Assembly: GCA_002362105.1 (NCBI GenBank)
Contig: DETD01000030.1
Location: 9,054 to 73,053, forward strand
DNA length: 64,000 nucleotides
Direction of reading: 5' to 3'
DNA from: Bacteroidales bacterium UBA3297
GTDB lineage: Bacteria > Bacteroidota > Bacteroidia > Bacteroidales > Paludibacteraceae
The translations under genes were made by a program, and so were the position numbers. Shown here one piece after another: positions 34,601-42,943 of the stretch (positions within the stretch are counted from its first letter, which is position 1; each line of letters begins with the position of its first letter). A model generated the notes under the pieces. The model was given only the letters and a program-made list of their open reading frames with translations, was not told the origin of the DNA and made no database searches.

Positions 34601-35023
34601 ACCTATAAACTGACCGGTTTGGCCGACGGTGTTTACACGCTCACCTTCAAAGCATGGGATCTGCATAATAACTCAAACACAAAAAAACTGACCTTTGTCG
34701 TAGAAAACGAGAAAGGGCCTCATATCGATGCCGTTTGCGCTTATCCGAATCCGGCACAAGAGGAAACCCGTATACAAGTACGACACGACCGCCCACTATC
34801 GACTGTCGACTATGTAGTCTCTATTTTCGATGCTGACGGGCGTTGTGTCAATACCCTTACTGGGTCAGATTTCTCAGAGACAGGACAGTTCACTGTACCC
34901 TGGAACTTGCAGGGGGCGTCGGGGCAGCGTGTCCGTGGCGGCGTATATATTTATAGAGTAGAATTGAAGACCGAAGAAACAACATTTGTGGGTAGTTCTA
35001 ATAAAATTGTGGTGTTGCCGTAA
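31628..35023 (+). CDS. porU: PorU-like T9SS sortase (C25 peptidase), copy 2
   Basis: The 1131-residue protein matches copy 1 along its whole length. ATG 31628 gives a signal peptide of the same length as copy 1; the frame is open further up only from a GTG. His652 (VNYIGHSN) and Cys685 (FSASCSF) keep the 33-residue spacing seen in copy 1, so both proteins look catalytically intact. The segment TQEQIFNEFSSGTPDPTAI is identical in both. They differ most around 33110-33140 (surface loop before AADDYYGM) and 33350-33380 (a Lys-rich insertion). The type A sorting domain ends SNKIVVLP. It is the copy next to porV. Confidence 0.9.
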   Translation: MSIFSRTVTLLLFLCMASGLCYGADSFVSRLPKYASSSKLSTGAWVKIRVSKEGMYKITFDELRTWGFKNPKNVRVYGYGGQLLPEELTADYLDDVPEVCTYQGSDFLLFYGVGTLKQLVGESAINNPFNFTVNPYSDCGYYFLSEVSGKRLSAAVGEKLDAEADKTLNTHYAFSIYMPQTTNIYNGGTCWYNEGQHRSTTTKISLPFRNMVPGNNGYLTAYVDVGNRQSDEKLGDSFQVTSSGLSFNLTSLGAAKSVGEVPQSGTAHSLDFNVTYSSHYDSHVGYIYYLSASALCYNKLQDGYLVFNNVRSGANDVLEYVVAGANAETQVWNVTNPNLITKCACTLSADSLRFKGVASTFSKYVAFNPKETGFLTVEACAPVVNQNLHAFKGADLIILYPVEFFAQAQRLADLHRQNDGISVALVTQEQIFNEFSSGTPDPTAIRSFLKMLYDRAQADAKSVAPRYLLLFGDGCFDNRGVMAGSYAVPHNQVLCAQWGSGSSNYAADDYYGMLADNDDSYFSLSKTSCQVAVGRLPFVTAEQADGVVSKIENYMKNDQMGLWKTKAVIIADDDYNTDEKKKNLSYFSHFFENGEDLSEVISKTCPGVIQKKVYNDSYTLVSESSRARFPEVEKLIVENVQNGSMLVNYIGHSNPINWAGEQIFTQSQVASLTNKKLGVWFSASCSFSEYDYYTTSCGESLVLAPNGGAIAVVATSRETFNDENGRFNQAFARAFFSQTPEMTIGDVMLAAKNEVNGLIRVKYPLLGDPALHISFPSGEVVTDSVSTDTAHAFSKVVVKGHIEQEGVWDKSFNGKVYVTVFDKEQVRNTKGNYKDANGVPMVAKFKDYSTILFSGSSQVSGGEFSISFIVPSDIVYSYGNARIAYYACDTENGSDAVGNYSDLVVGGSLDVVATDTVGPQVVACINTPSFRNGDVVGANPVFMARLYDESGINASDVGIGHNITLTVNGGTPISLNDYFTYSQGSCTDGMVTYKLTGLADGVYTLTFKAWDLHNNSNTKKLTFVVENEKGPHIDAVCAYPNPAQEETRIQVRHDRPLSTVDYVVSIFDADGRCVNTLTGSDFSETGQFTVPWNLQGASGQRVRGGVYIYRVELKTEETTFVGSSNKIVVLP

Positions 35024-35168
35024 TTATGTGCAATACAAAGAAAAAACAGATGTTTTTGTTCCTTCTCAAACAATGATAATAAGGAATTTACAGAGTTAAT
35101 GTTCATTTTTGAATTCAAAATTTGTGGTATTCCCGCAATAAAACTCTTTTTTTTCTGTTATATATTCG

Positions 35169-35176
35169 TAAATTTG
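35169..35176 (+). promoter_or_regulatory. -7 promoter box of porV
   Basis: TAAATTTG, 25 bp before the porV ATG, in a 178-bp A+T-rich gap; the -33 region is a T-tract. Confidence 0.5.
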
Positions 35177-35201
35177 TACTAATAAAATTGTCTAAAATAG
35201 A

Positions 35202-36431
35202 ATGAAACGATTCTTTATACGAATGGGTCTTTTCGCAGGTATGCTTTCTATTGCAGGCTCTGCGATGGCTAACGAGAAGTCTGAGATGTTCAATCCTTTG
35301 CAGTCTGCAGTACCTTCTCTCTCTATTGCTCCTGATGCACGTGGTGGTGGTATGGGTGATGTTGGTGTTGCTACCTCTCCCGATTTGAATTCACAGTATT
35401 GGAACGTTGCCAAATATGCCCAGATTTCGGGTCAGGGTGGCGCTTCGTTGTCTTACACTCCTTGGTTGAGGAAGATTGTTGACGATATCGATATGGTGTA
35501 TCTTGGCGGTTATTACAAGCTTGGTGAAAGCCGTGCTCTCAGCGCCTCTCTCCGCTATTTCTCTTATGGCGATATTGAGTTGACCAGCGGTAAGGATGCA
35601 ATGGGTAATGTTCAGTCTATTGGCTCTTGCCGACCTTACGAATTTGCGGTTGACCTCGGCTACTCGCAGATGTTGTCAGAATACTGGTCTGCCGGTGTGG
35701 CTCTGCGTTTCATTTACTCAGATATTACCAACGGTATGTCGTCTGATGGCGCTAGCGCAAGTGCGGCAAAGGCTATCGCTGCCGATGTGGCTGCTTATTA
35801 CCGTAAGCCAATTGCACTGACCGACACACGCAACGCCTATGTGGGCTTTGGTGTAAACGCATCGAATATCGGTTCAAAGGTGTCTTACGATGAAGGCGAT
35901 ACTGAAGAGTTCCTTCCTGCCAACCTCCGTGTGGGTGGTAGCTTTGAATATCCGTTCGACGACTACAGCACACTAACTTTGGCGCTTGACCTGAATAAGC
36001 TAATGGTTCCAACTGCTCCGGTTTGTCCTACTATGCGCGCCGACGAGACTAGGGAACAATATGAGGCCCGTGTTAAGGAATACGATGAAAAGTACAAAGA
36101 CTATCAGAGCAAGAGCTCTATGGCGGGTCTTTTCCGTTCTTTCACCGATGCTCCTGGCGGTTTCTCTGAAGAGATGGATGAAATTATGTGGTCGCTGGGT
36201 CTTGAATATGCCTACAACAAGCAGTTCTTTGTTCGTGGTGGTTACTTCCACGAGGCAGAAAGCAAGGGTAACCGTAAGTATTTCTCAGTTGGTGCCGGCT
36301 TTAAGTTGAGCGTATTCGAACTGAATGGCGCTTACCTTATCGCACAGTCGTCAAACAACCCGCTTGACCAGACGCTCCGCTTCTCGCTAGGTTTCAATAT
36401 CGATGGCTTGAAGAAGATTGTTGAAGAATAA
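35202..36431 (+). CDS. porV: T9SS outer-membrane protein PorV
   Basis: The 409-residue protein has a signal peptide (about 1-24), then PSLSIAPDARGGGMGDVGVATSPDLNSQ, here cut, the defining PorV opening. The body is a beta-barrel of the FadL type with the late strand FSLGFNIDGLKK. PorV carries cargo from the translocon to the PorU sortase at the surface, so its place directly after the porU pair is functionally coherent. A terminator follows. Confidence 0.94.
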   Translation: MKRFFIRMGLFAGMLSIAGSAMANEKSEMFNPLQSAVPSLSIAPDARGGGMGDVGVATSPDLNSQYWNVAKYAQISGQGGASLSYTPWLRKIVDDIDMVYLGGYYKLGESRALSASLRYFSYGDIELTSGKDAMGNVQSIGSCRPYEFAVDLGYSQMLSEYWSAGVALRFIYSDITNGMSSDGASASAAKAIAADVAAYYRKPIALTDTRNAYVGFGVNASNIGSKVSYDEGDTEEFLPANLRVGGSFEYPFDDYSTLTLALDLNKLMVPTAPVCPTMRADETREQYEARVKEYDEKYKDYQSKSSMAGLFRSFTDAPGGFSEEMDEIMWSLGLEYAYNKQFFVRGGYFHEAESKGNRKYFSVGAGFKLSVFELNGAYLIAQSSNNPLDQTLRFSLGFNIDGLKKIVEE

Positions 36432-36451
36432 AAAGCTTTTTCAATAGAATC

Positions 36452-36490
36452 AACGGCAAATGTACTTTATAGTGCGTTTGCCGTTTTTTT
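36452..36490 (+). terminator. Terminator after porV
   Basis: AACGGCAAA (36452-36460) pairs with TTTGCCGTT (36477-36485) and seven T end the element. Confidence 0.82.
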
Positions 36491-36492
36491 AT

Positions 36493-36500
36493 TAAATTTG
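36493..36500 (+). promoter_or_regulatory. -7 promoter box of ispF
   Basis: TAAATTTG directly behind the porV terminator, 25 bp before the ispF ATG at 36526. Confidence 0.5.
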
Positions 36501-36525
36501 CTTATATCATTAATTCTTTGTGTTT

Positions 36526-37005
36526 ATGAAATTTCGTACAGGTATAGGTTTCGATGTTCATCAGTTTGGCCCAGACCGCGAGTTGTGGCTGGGGGGTATC
36601 CGTGTTCCTTATGAATTGGGGTTAGTCGGTCATTCCGATGCCGATGTGCTCATCCATGCTGTTTGCGATGCTCTGTTGGGCGCCGCTCACCTGAAAGATA
36701 TCGGTTACCATTTCCCTGATACCGACGCCGCCTTTAAAAACATCGACAGCAAGATTCTGTTGAAGAAATGTGGCGAACTGGTAGCTGAGAAAGGATACAA
36801 GATTTCGAACATCGATTCTATCATTTGTGCCCAGGCTCCCAAAATGAAGCCGTATATCGACCAAATGCAGTCGTGCATGGCCGATGTGCTTGGGCTCGAT
36901 TCCGAAGATGTTACCGTAAAGGCTACTACTACCGAGCACTTGGGCTTTGTCGGCCGGAAGGAGGGTATCTCGGCCTATGCTACGGTACTTATCTATAAAG
37001 AATAA
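36526..37005 (+). CDS. ispF: 2-C-methyl-D-erythritol 2,4-cyclodiphosphate synthase
   Basis: The 159-residue enzyme has GIGFDVHQFG and HSDADVLIHAVCDALLGAA, with the Asp/His zinc ligands, plus FPDTDAAFKNIDS and the closing ATTTEHLGFVGRKEGISAYA. It makes the cyclic diphosphate of the non-mevalonate isoprenoid pathway. I start at ATG 36526 rather than the GTG two codons earlier. The next gene follows after 13 bp. Confidence 0.96.
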   Translation: MKFRTGIGFDVHQFGPDRELWLGGIRVPYELGLVGHSDADVLIHAVCDALLGAAHLKDIGYHFPDTDAAFKNIDSKILLKKCGELVAEKGYKISNIDSIICAQAPKMKPYIDQMQSCMADVLGLDSEDVTVKATTTEHLGFVGRKEGISAYATVLIYKE

Positions 37006-37018
37006 ATAGTTTGTGCGT

Positions 37019-37450
37019 ATGAAGAAATTTGCTTTATCACTATTGGTGGCGGTGACCGCCTTTACGGCCTCTGCTGCTGAATTGGTACGCTTGCCGTATG
37101 CGCTAGCGTCAAGTTCCGAAAAGGAAATGTCGGGTTGCGACACCATCTATACGATGCCGACCGTCAATGCCGAATTCCCTGGTGGAATGGATGCCCTTTA
37201 TGACTATTATTTTAAAAACTTGCCTTCGGGCTTCGATATGGTGATGAACATGTCGTCGAACATCATTCTTCTGAAGGCTTTTATTAACGATAAGGGAGAA
37301 GTTGCCGACGCAAAGGTGCTGCGCTCGTTTAATCCCGATTATACCTCCGCAGTCCTTTCTGTAACAGAGAAACTGCCGGCTTTCAAACCAGCGGTCTATA
37401 AAGGACGTAATGTCTGCTCTTATCGTATTATCAAACTATATTTTAAGTGA
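37019..37450 (+). CDS. Secreted TonB C-terminal-domain-like protein
   Basis: The 143-residue protein has a signal peptide ending in TASAAE in place of the TonB membrane anchor. A domain reading AEFPGGMDALYDYYFKNL and INDKGEVADAKVLRSF, ending KLPAFKPAVYKGRNV, resembles the TonB C-terminal fold. Without an anchor it is not a classical energy transducer; such periplasmic TonB-C proteins are common in Bacteroidota and unassigned. It lies 13 bp after ispF and 6 bp before nspC. Confidence 0.7.
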   Translation: MKKFALSLLVAVTAFTASAAELVRLPYALASSSEKEMSGCDTIYTMPTVNAEFPGGMDALYDYYFKNLPSGFDMVMNMSSNIILLKAFINDKGEVADAKVLRSFNPDYTSAVLSVTEKLPAFKPAVYKGRNVCSYRIIKLYFK

Positions 37451-37456
37451 ACGAAA

Positions 37457-38602
37457 ATGTTTATTGACTACGAATCGCTTCCGTCTCCATGCTATGTGGT
37501 CGACGAGTCCCGTCTCCGCCGTAACCTGTCCCTTATTCATTCGGTTGAAGAAAGGGCCGGCGTGAAAATCATTATGGCGTTCAAGGCTTTTGCCTTGTGG
37601 AAGGTTTTCCCTATTATTCGCGAATATGGTTTCAGCACCACTGCCAGCTCGCTTTCTGAGGCACGATTGGCTGTTGACGAGATGCATTCGTTGGCACATA
37701 CCTATGCTCCGGTTTACACTAGCCGCGAGTTTCCCGAAATTGCCGCTTGCAGTTCGCACATCACGTTCAACTCGGTAGCGCAATACCAGCGTTTCGCACC
37801 TGTAGCTAAGTCGGTTGACCATCCTATATCGTTCGGACTCCGTATTAATCCAGGCTATTCTCCGGTTAAGACTGCGCTTTACAATCCTTGTGGGCCGGGC
37901 TCGCGTTTGGGTGTGACGGCTCAGAATTTGGGCGGCACACTGCCAGAAGGCATCGAAGGGCTTCACTGCCATAACTTGTGCGAGTCTACATCGTACGAGT
38001 TAGAGAAGACGATGCAGATATTGGAACGCGATTTCTCGAAACAGTTGCAACAGGTAAAATGGGTGAATTTTGGTGGCGGACACCTTATGACCCGCGCCGA
38101 CTACGATGTGGAGCATTTGGTCGCAATACTGAAGGGGTTCCGTTCCCGTCACCCTCATTTGCAGGTGATTCTTGAGCCGGGCAGTGCCTTTGCATGGCAG
38201 ACTGGCGAATTGGTGGCTACTGTGGAAGATATTGTAGAGAACGGTGGCGTTTCTACCGCTATGCTCGATGTCTCTTTCGCCTGCCACATGCCCGACTGTC
38301 TTGAAATGCCTTACCAGCCCGATATTATTGGCGCTTCGTCTGTAGCCGAGGACGGACTTCCTACCTACCGCCTTGGTGGCAACAGTTGTTTGAGTGGTGA
38401 TTTTTATGGCGATTGGTCGTTTGTTAAACCCCTCAAGGTGGGAAGCAGGGTAGTGTTCCTCGATATGATTCACTATACCACCGTTAAAACGACTATGTTC
38501 AATGGCATTTCCCACCCTTCGTTGGCGCTCCAGCGAATGGACGGCTCGGTAGAGATTTTGCGCAACTACTCATACGAGGACTATAAGTCGAGAATGGCTT
38601 AA
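37457..38602 (+). CDS. nspC: Carboxynorspermidine decarboxylase
   Basis: The 381-residue PLP enzyme of the alanine-racemase/ornithine-decarboxylase fold has the cofactor lysine in IIMAFKAF (Lys43). GLRINPGYSPV, GLHCHNLCES, NFGGGHLMTRADYD and LEPGSAFAW are the NspC blocks. It makes norspermidine or spermidine through the carboxyspermidine route typical of gut Bacteroidota. It is 10 bp upstream of aat. Confidence 0.94.
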   Translation: MFIDYESLPSPCYVVDESRLRRNLSLIHSVEERAGVKIIMAFKAFALWKVFPIIREYGFSTTASSLSEARLAVDEMHSLAHTYAPVYTSREFPEIAACSSHITFNSVAQYQRFAPVAKSVDHPISFGLRINPGYSPVKTALYNPCGPGSRLGVTAQNLGGTLPEGIEGLHCHNLCESTSYELEKTMQILERDFSKQLQQVKWVNFGGGHLMTRADYDVEHLVAILKGFRSRHPHLQVILEPGSAFAWQTGELVATVEDIVENGGVSTAMLDVSFACHMPDCLEMPYQPDIIGASSVAEDGLPTYRLGGNSCLSGDFYGDWSFVKPLKVGSRVVFLDMIHYTTVKTTMFNGISHPSLALQRMDGSVEILRNYSYEDYKSRMA

Positions 38603-38612
38603 ACTGGTACCT

Positions 38613-39260
38613 ATGGTGTACAGACTGTGTGCTGATATCGTATTCCCCGATCCGAGGGAGGCCGATGACGACGGATTGTTGGCTGTTGGGGGTGACTTGT
38701 CGTTCAACCGGTTGGTCTTGGCGTATAGTCTGGGCATCTTTCCATGGTTCTCCTTTAAACAGTCTGAAATTCTGTGGTGGTGTCCCAAACAGCGTTTCGT
38801 CTTATTCCCTAACGAGGTTCATGTGTCGCATTCCATGCGCTCGCTGATGAACAGCGGAACGTATACCGTTACTTTTAATAGAGATTTTGAGGCGGTTATT
38901 GGTGCGTGTTCGGCGGTTAACGGACGGAATAGGGAAGAGGGGGCTTGGCTGGGTCCGGAAATGATAACGGCTTACACCCGCCTACACGATGCGGGTATGG
39001 CGTCGAGTGTGGAAGTGTGGGACGGAGACCGGCTTGTAGGTGGCTTTTATGGCGTGCAGAGAGGACGCTGTTTCTTCGGGGAGAGTATGTTCTCTTATGT
39101 CCCCAATGCGTCGAAACTGGCACTTATTTCCTTCGCCAGAAAAATGGCTAGTGAGGGCGGATCGCTGATCGACTGCCAAGTCGAAAGCAAACATCTGGCG
39201 TCGATGGGAGCCCGCTTTATCAGCTATGACGAGTATATGGCCTTTCTACAGATGGGGTAG
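38613..39260 (+). CDS. aat: Leucyl/phenylalanyl-tRNA--protein transferase
   Basis: The 215-residue enzyme has FPDPREADDDGLLAVGGDLS, YSLGIFPWF, WWCPKQRFVL and GESMFSYVPNASKLAL, the family landmarks. It adds Leu or Phe to N-terminal Arg or Lys of proteins, marking them for ClpS/ClpAP degradation (N-end rule). It is last in the ispF-nspC-aat run. Confidence 0.96.
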   Translation: MVYRLCADIVFPDPREADDDGLLAVGGDLSFNRLVLAYSLGIFPWFSFKQSEILWWCPKQRFVLFPNEVHVSHSMRSLMNSGTYTVTFNRDFEAVIGACSAVNGRNREEGAWLGPEMITAYTRLHDAGMASSVEVWDGDRLVGGFYGVQRGRCFFGESMFSYVPNASKLALISFARKMASEGGSLIDCQVESKHLASMGARFISYDEYMAFLQMG

Positions 39261-39326
39261 AGACAAAAATTATGCGTTTAAAAATCAGCGCTTTGAAAAA
39301 AAACTCTAAAAAACTTGTGAAAATGT

Positions 39327-39357
39327 TTTGCGAACGTCGAAATTAGTGCTAATTTTG
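39327..39357 (+). promoter_or_regulatory. Promoter of the tRNA-Gly/tRNA-Leu unit
   Basis: TTTG (39327-39330), 19 bp, TAATTTTG (39350-39357): a full consensus match 43 bp before tRNA-Gly. Confidence 0.7.
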
Positions 39358-39400
39358 CATCGCAATCGGGGAATTGACAACGTCTTCTCCAGTAAATAAT

Positions 39401-39472
39401 GCGGAATTAGCTCAGTGGTAGAGCACCACCTTGCCAAGGTGGGGGTCGCGAGTTCGAGCCTCGTTTTCCGCT
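39401..39472 (+). tRNA. tRNA-Gly(GCC)
   Basis: The 72-nt cloverleaf has acceptor GCGGAAT, D-arm GCTCAGTGGTAGAGC, anticodon GCC in CACCTTGCCAAGGTG and T-arm GAGTTCGAGCC. CCA is not encoded. Confidence 0.96.
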
Positions 39473-39478
39473 CGTGTT

Positions 39479-39563
39479 GCCCCGGTGGTGGAATCGGTAG
39501 ACACGCAGGACTTAAAATCCTGTAATCATTGCGATTATGCGGGTTCAAGTCCCGCCCGAGGTA
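39479..39563 (+). tRNA. tRNA-Leu(TAA)
   Basis: This is an 85-nt class II tRNA with anticodon TAA in CAGGACTTAAAATCCTG and T-arm GCGGGTTCAAGTCCCGC. The acceptor GCCCCGG meets CCGAGGT, leaving one C-A mismatch at the fourth pair. CCA is not encoded. Confidence 0.95.
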
Positions 39564-39577
39564 CAAATTATAAATAG

Positions 39578-39606
39578 GCAGTCAGGTTTTCCTGACTGCT
39601 TTTTTT
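39578..39606 (+). terminator. Terminator after the tRNA pair
   Basis: A perfect 9-bp stem GCAGTCAGG/CCTGACTGC with loop TTTT is followed by seven T. Confidence 0.9.
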
Positions 39607-39670
39607 ATTTTTATACTTTTTATTCAAGTGTGTGCTGCCCCGTTTATTTTTAGTTAATGGAAAAATATTT

Positions 39671-39678
39671 TAATTTTG
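39671..39678 (+). promoter_or_regulatory. -7 promoter box of the lipoprotein gene pair
   Basis: TAATTTTG, 7 bp before the lipoprotein ATG, so the transcript would have almost no leader. TTTT lies at the -33 position (39647-39650). Confidence 0.4.
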
Positions 39679-39685
39679 TATTCCA

Positions 39686-40759
39686 ATGAGAGCTCGCACA
39701 TTTTACATCTTAGTTGCTTTTGTGTCAGTTATGTTGTCTGTTACATCGTGTAAAGAGTCTGAGCAGCATAAACAAAAGGCGCCACACAACGGTCATGCTG
39801 TGTATTATTGGCGGACAACCTGGCAACTAACTGAAAAAGAAAAGAATTTCTTAAAGGATAATTCTGTTCAGCGGGTTTATCTGCGTTTGTTCGACGTTGT
39901 TAATAAATATGATGATTACGATGGAGTGGAACAGCAGGGTAAGTTGGTACCAACACCCCAGGCCACACTTCATTTTAATGAACCATACGATTTGTCTTGT
40001 GAAGTTGTTCCAGTGGTTTACATTACCGACGACTGTTTGTCGGCCGATACCCTACTGGCTGACAAAGTGGTAACACGTGTAGCACAATTTTGCGAAACGA
40101 ACGATCTGTTGTGGAATGAGTTGCAAATTGACTGTGACTGGCGAAAATCTACCCGCGACGCCTATTTCTGTTTTCTAGAAAAGGTACGCAGCAAGTTAAA
40201 GGCACACAACCGCTCTCTTTCGTCTACCATACGACTACATCAGTTCAGCCAACCGGCTCCGCCTGTCGACTACGGCGTGCTGATGTGCTATAACACTGGC
40301 GACCTTACCGACAAAAAAACATTGAACGCCATTTTGTCGACGCGCGAGGTCAGGACTTATGCCGGCAAGTTGAAAGACTACCCTCTTCCGCTTTCGGTTG
40401 CCTACCCTGTCTTCAGTTGGAAACGTTTGTTCAGAGGTAACAACTTTGTTGCCCTTTTGCGCGATACCGACATCGATGATTCTACCACTTTTAAAAAGTG
40501 TGGTAGTGGCGTTTATGAAGTTTGTCAAAGTTTCAGTGCGGTTACGCCTGACCCTACTATATTTGGTATGCCGGTATATCCTGGCGACACTGTCCGTTAC
40601 GACTTTGTGCCTACCGATACGTTGAAGTTGGTGAAGCAGCTGTTGGAAAACGAGTACGCCGGACTGCACCAACAGGTTATTATTTATAGTTTGAATGAAA
40701 AAGATTTTTCGAAATATACCCAAAATGAGATTGAAAGTATTTACACTTCTAGCTGGTAG
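39686..40759 (+). CDS. Lipoprotein, DUF3142-like, unknown function
   Basis: The 357-residue protein has a signal peptide with lipobox SVTSC (Cys22). The middle reads like a TIM-barrel hydrolase: VQRVYLRLFDV, VPVVYIT, ELQIDCDW and VDYGVLMCYNTG, a pattern I associate loosely with DUF3142. An Asp in QIDCDW could be catalytic, but I cannot name a substrate. The 3' end overlaps the next gene, which is read in another frame, so the two are probably made together. Confidence 0.6.
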   Translation: MRARTFYILVAFVSVMLSVTSCKESEQHKQKAPHNGHAVYYWRTTWQLTEKEKNFLKDNSVQRVYLRLFDVVNKYDDYDGVEQQGKLVPTPQATLHFNEPYDLSCEVVPVVYITDDCLSADTLLADKVVTRVAQFCETNDLLWNELQIDCDWRKSTRDAYFCFLEKVRSKLKAHNRSLSSTIRLHQFSQPAPPVDYGVLMCYNTGDLTDKKTLNAILSTREVRTYAGKLKDYPLPLSVAYPVFSWKRLFRGNNFVALLRDTDIDDSTTFKKCGSGVYEVCQSFSAVTPDPTIFGMPVYPGDTVRYDFVPTDTLKLVKQLLENEYAGLHQQVIIYSLNEKDFSKYTQNEIESIYTSSW

Positions 40760-42860
40760 TTTCTTATCGTCGTCGGCTGCTTTTGCCTGTGGCGATGATG
40801 GCAGATTGAATAACTGCTACATGTTCAGCACTTACAACCGTAATGAGCAAACTAGTTACGTTAAGCAGAACATCAGTTACTGGAAGCGCTATACTGGTAA
40901 CCATTTTACCGATGAACAGATTCTTGCACAGTTGAACAATACAGGTAACGAAAGTGCTACCGGAAACCAACTCCTAAACTATTTGAAGAGTAAGGGTGAC
41001 AAGAATGCTGTGGAGTATTTAGAAAAACTGAAAGATGTGAAGAAGGCCGCCATCCTGAACGAAAACAGATGGAACTACCCTACCAAGGAAGAACTTGCGC
41101 AAAACCGTAAGGATTGGGCCGAAATATACAATTTTGCAGCTAACAAGCTGAAAGGAAAACGTACGCCACTCTCGAACCGCTATGTGCTGATGGCTATGCG
41201 CGGCGCTTTCTACTCGGGTAAAGACGATGCGCTTGGACAGATTTGGTTGAGCAATGCCAAACAGGTTCACGAAAAAGACATTGCCGCACAATGCCAAGGT
41301 TATTTGGCAAGTAACTGGATTAAAACTGGCTGGACTGAAAAAGCCCGCGACTTTTACATTAAAACTGGTTCTTTAAATGACCTCCGCGCTAGTTTTCCCC
41401 AGGTTATCACCACTAAGACTATTAAGGAAATCTTCGACAAATATCCTGATTCAAAGTCTTTCCCTTATGTGGTACAAGATTTTTTGAACGCTTCTTTCGC
41501 TACCCTCAGTGCTACTGAAAAAAATGCTAAACGCGATTCGCTTACCAAAATAGAGCTGGCCCGTTTTGTGAAGTTCTCAGGTTCGGCTGCCAAGGCAGGT
41601 ACTACGCAAACGGCTTTATGGCTGTCGGCCAGAGCCTATGCTATGTATTTGCTGGGTGTAGACAAGAAACAGGTGGCAAAAGCCCTGCAAGATGCACAAA
41701 AGGTGAAGTCGACTGCCCGTGTGGCCTACAACACCCGTTGTTTGCGTCTGATTTGCAATGCCGAGGTAGAGACAATCGACGCCAAATTTGAGACATTGCT
41801 GACAAAGGAGCTGACTTGGTTGCGAAACACAGCGGCAAAGGAAAAACCTTATTACGACTATGCCGACTACCATTTCCGTAACCACTATACCGATGTAATG
41901 GACCATGTGGTGCACGACATTCTGGTACCCCGTTACCTTGAGTTGCAGAAACCGGTAACAGCGGCTATTCTGGCCAATGTGGCAAACGAGTTGAACGAGA
42001 CCCAGTATATTTACAATACCCGTTGTAGGTTGATTAAGCGCGACTCGACAAAAAAAGGTTGCAACAGCGATTACAGAACCGATGTTTTCCGTATGCTCGA
42101 CACTATGTCTACCGAGTCGGTTATCAATTACTACAAGGTATTGACTGCCCTTGGCGGTACACCGTTCGAACAGTCGATGGTTCCTTTCTGCTATAGCAAC
42201 AACAGCTACCTGTGTGACATTATTGCCACCAAGCTGATGCGTGAATTCCAGTTCAAGCCGGCTATGGAGTACTTGAAAAAAGTAGACAGCAAGTATGTAA
42301 CAGAAATGAATAATCTGCCTTATATGGCTTATTCGTTCACTCCTGAATTCTGGGTATACCGAAACAGACAAAAAGCTGATCCGAAACTGCAGAAAAAACC
42401 ATATACCAACAAGATGAATTTCTGCAAACAGATGTTGAAGTTGGAAGAAGCGGTTGCAAAAGCACAACAGAAGCAGAAGCTCGACGCCAAATATGCTGAA
42501 AATGCCTATGCGCTGGCTAAGGCTTATGTGCAGGCTTCGCCAAAAGGCGCGTGCTGGGCACTGACCAACTACTATTGGTCGCAGACGCAAGATTCAGCCG
42601 AAGTGGCTAGCAATGCCTACATCAAACGTGCTCTTACCTTGCTCCGTTCGGCCTATAGTGCCGATATGAGTGAAGACAATATGGTTCGCTGTCTCTCGGG
42701 ACTCTTCTTCTTGAGTTATAATTATTCGACTTGTGGCGACCAAGACAAACTCGCAAAGCTGCTCTGGAAGCTAAAAGACAGTGAAAGCGGTGAGGCACGC
42801 AGAATTAACAAGTGCGATGTGTTGAAGCACTATATTGCAGGCAACGGGCTACTTTTTTAA
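40725..42860 (+). CDS. Large exported protein of unknown function, partner of the lipoprotein
   Basis: The 711-residue protein (from ATG 40725; a start at 40695 is also open) has a hydrophobic signal ending SSSAAFAC, which could be a lipobox. The mature part is helical, with Tyr/Ala-rich pairs such as ALWLSARAYAMYLLGVDKKQVA and LAKAYVQASPKGACWALTNYY, here only partly quoted, reminiscent of TPR-like solenoids. Cysteines are spread along the chain. I do not recognise a family. The 35-bp overlap with the lipoprotein gene suggests a two-protein complex at the outer membrane. Confidence 0.6.
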   Translation: MRLKVFTLLAGSFLSSSAAFACGDDGRLNNCYMFSTYNRNEQTSYVKQNISYWKRYTGNHFTDEQILAQLNNTGNESATGNQLLNYLKSKGDKNAVEYLEKLKDVKKAAILNENRWNYPTKEELAQNRKDWAEIYNFAANKLKGKRTPLSNRYVLMAMRGAFYSGKDDALGQIWLSNAKQVHEKDIAAQCQGYLASNWIKTGWTEKARDFYIKTGSLNDLRASFPQVITTKTIKEIFDKYPDSKSFPYVVQDFLNASFATLSATEKNAKRDSLTKIELARFVKFSGSAAKAGTTQTALWLSARAYAMYLLGVDKKQVAKALQDAQKVKSTARVAYNTRCLRLICNAEVETIDAKFETLLTKELTWLRNTAAKEKPYYDYADYHFRNHYTDVMDHVVHDILVPRYLELQKPVTAAILANVANELNETQYIYNTRCRLIKRDSTKKGCNSDYRTDVFRMLDTMSTESVINYYKVLTALGGTPFEQSMVPFCYSNNSYLCDIIATKLMREFQFKPAMEYLKKVDSKYVTEMNNLPYMAYSFTPEFWVYRNRQKADPKLQKKPYTNKMNFCKQMLKLEEAVAKAQQKQKLDAKYAENAYALAKAYVQASPKGACWALTNYYWSQTQDSAEVASNAYIKRALTLLRSAYSADMSEDNMVRCLSGLFFLSYNYSTCGDQDKLAKLLWKLKDSESGEARRINKCDVLKHYIAGNGLLF

Positions 42861-42943
42861 AGCTATTTGCTTGTCAATCAAAAAAATTGTGCGAATTTTG
42901 CAAAGAGAGTTGTTTATTTGTAGTTATCAAATTTCTGTTCGTT

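Noticed and set aside
41616..42590. 324-codon minus-strand frame opposite the 711-residue protein
   Set aside because: No recognisable domain, and the plus-strand frame has signal peptide, gene context and better codon pattern.
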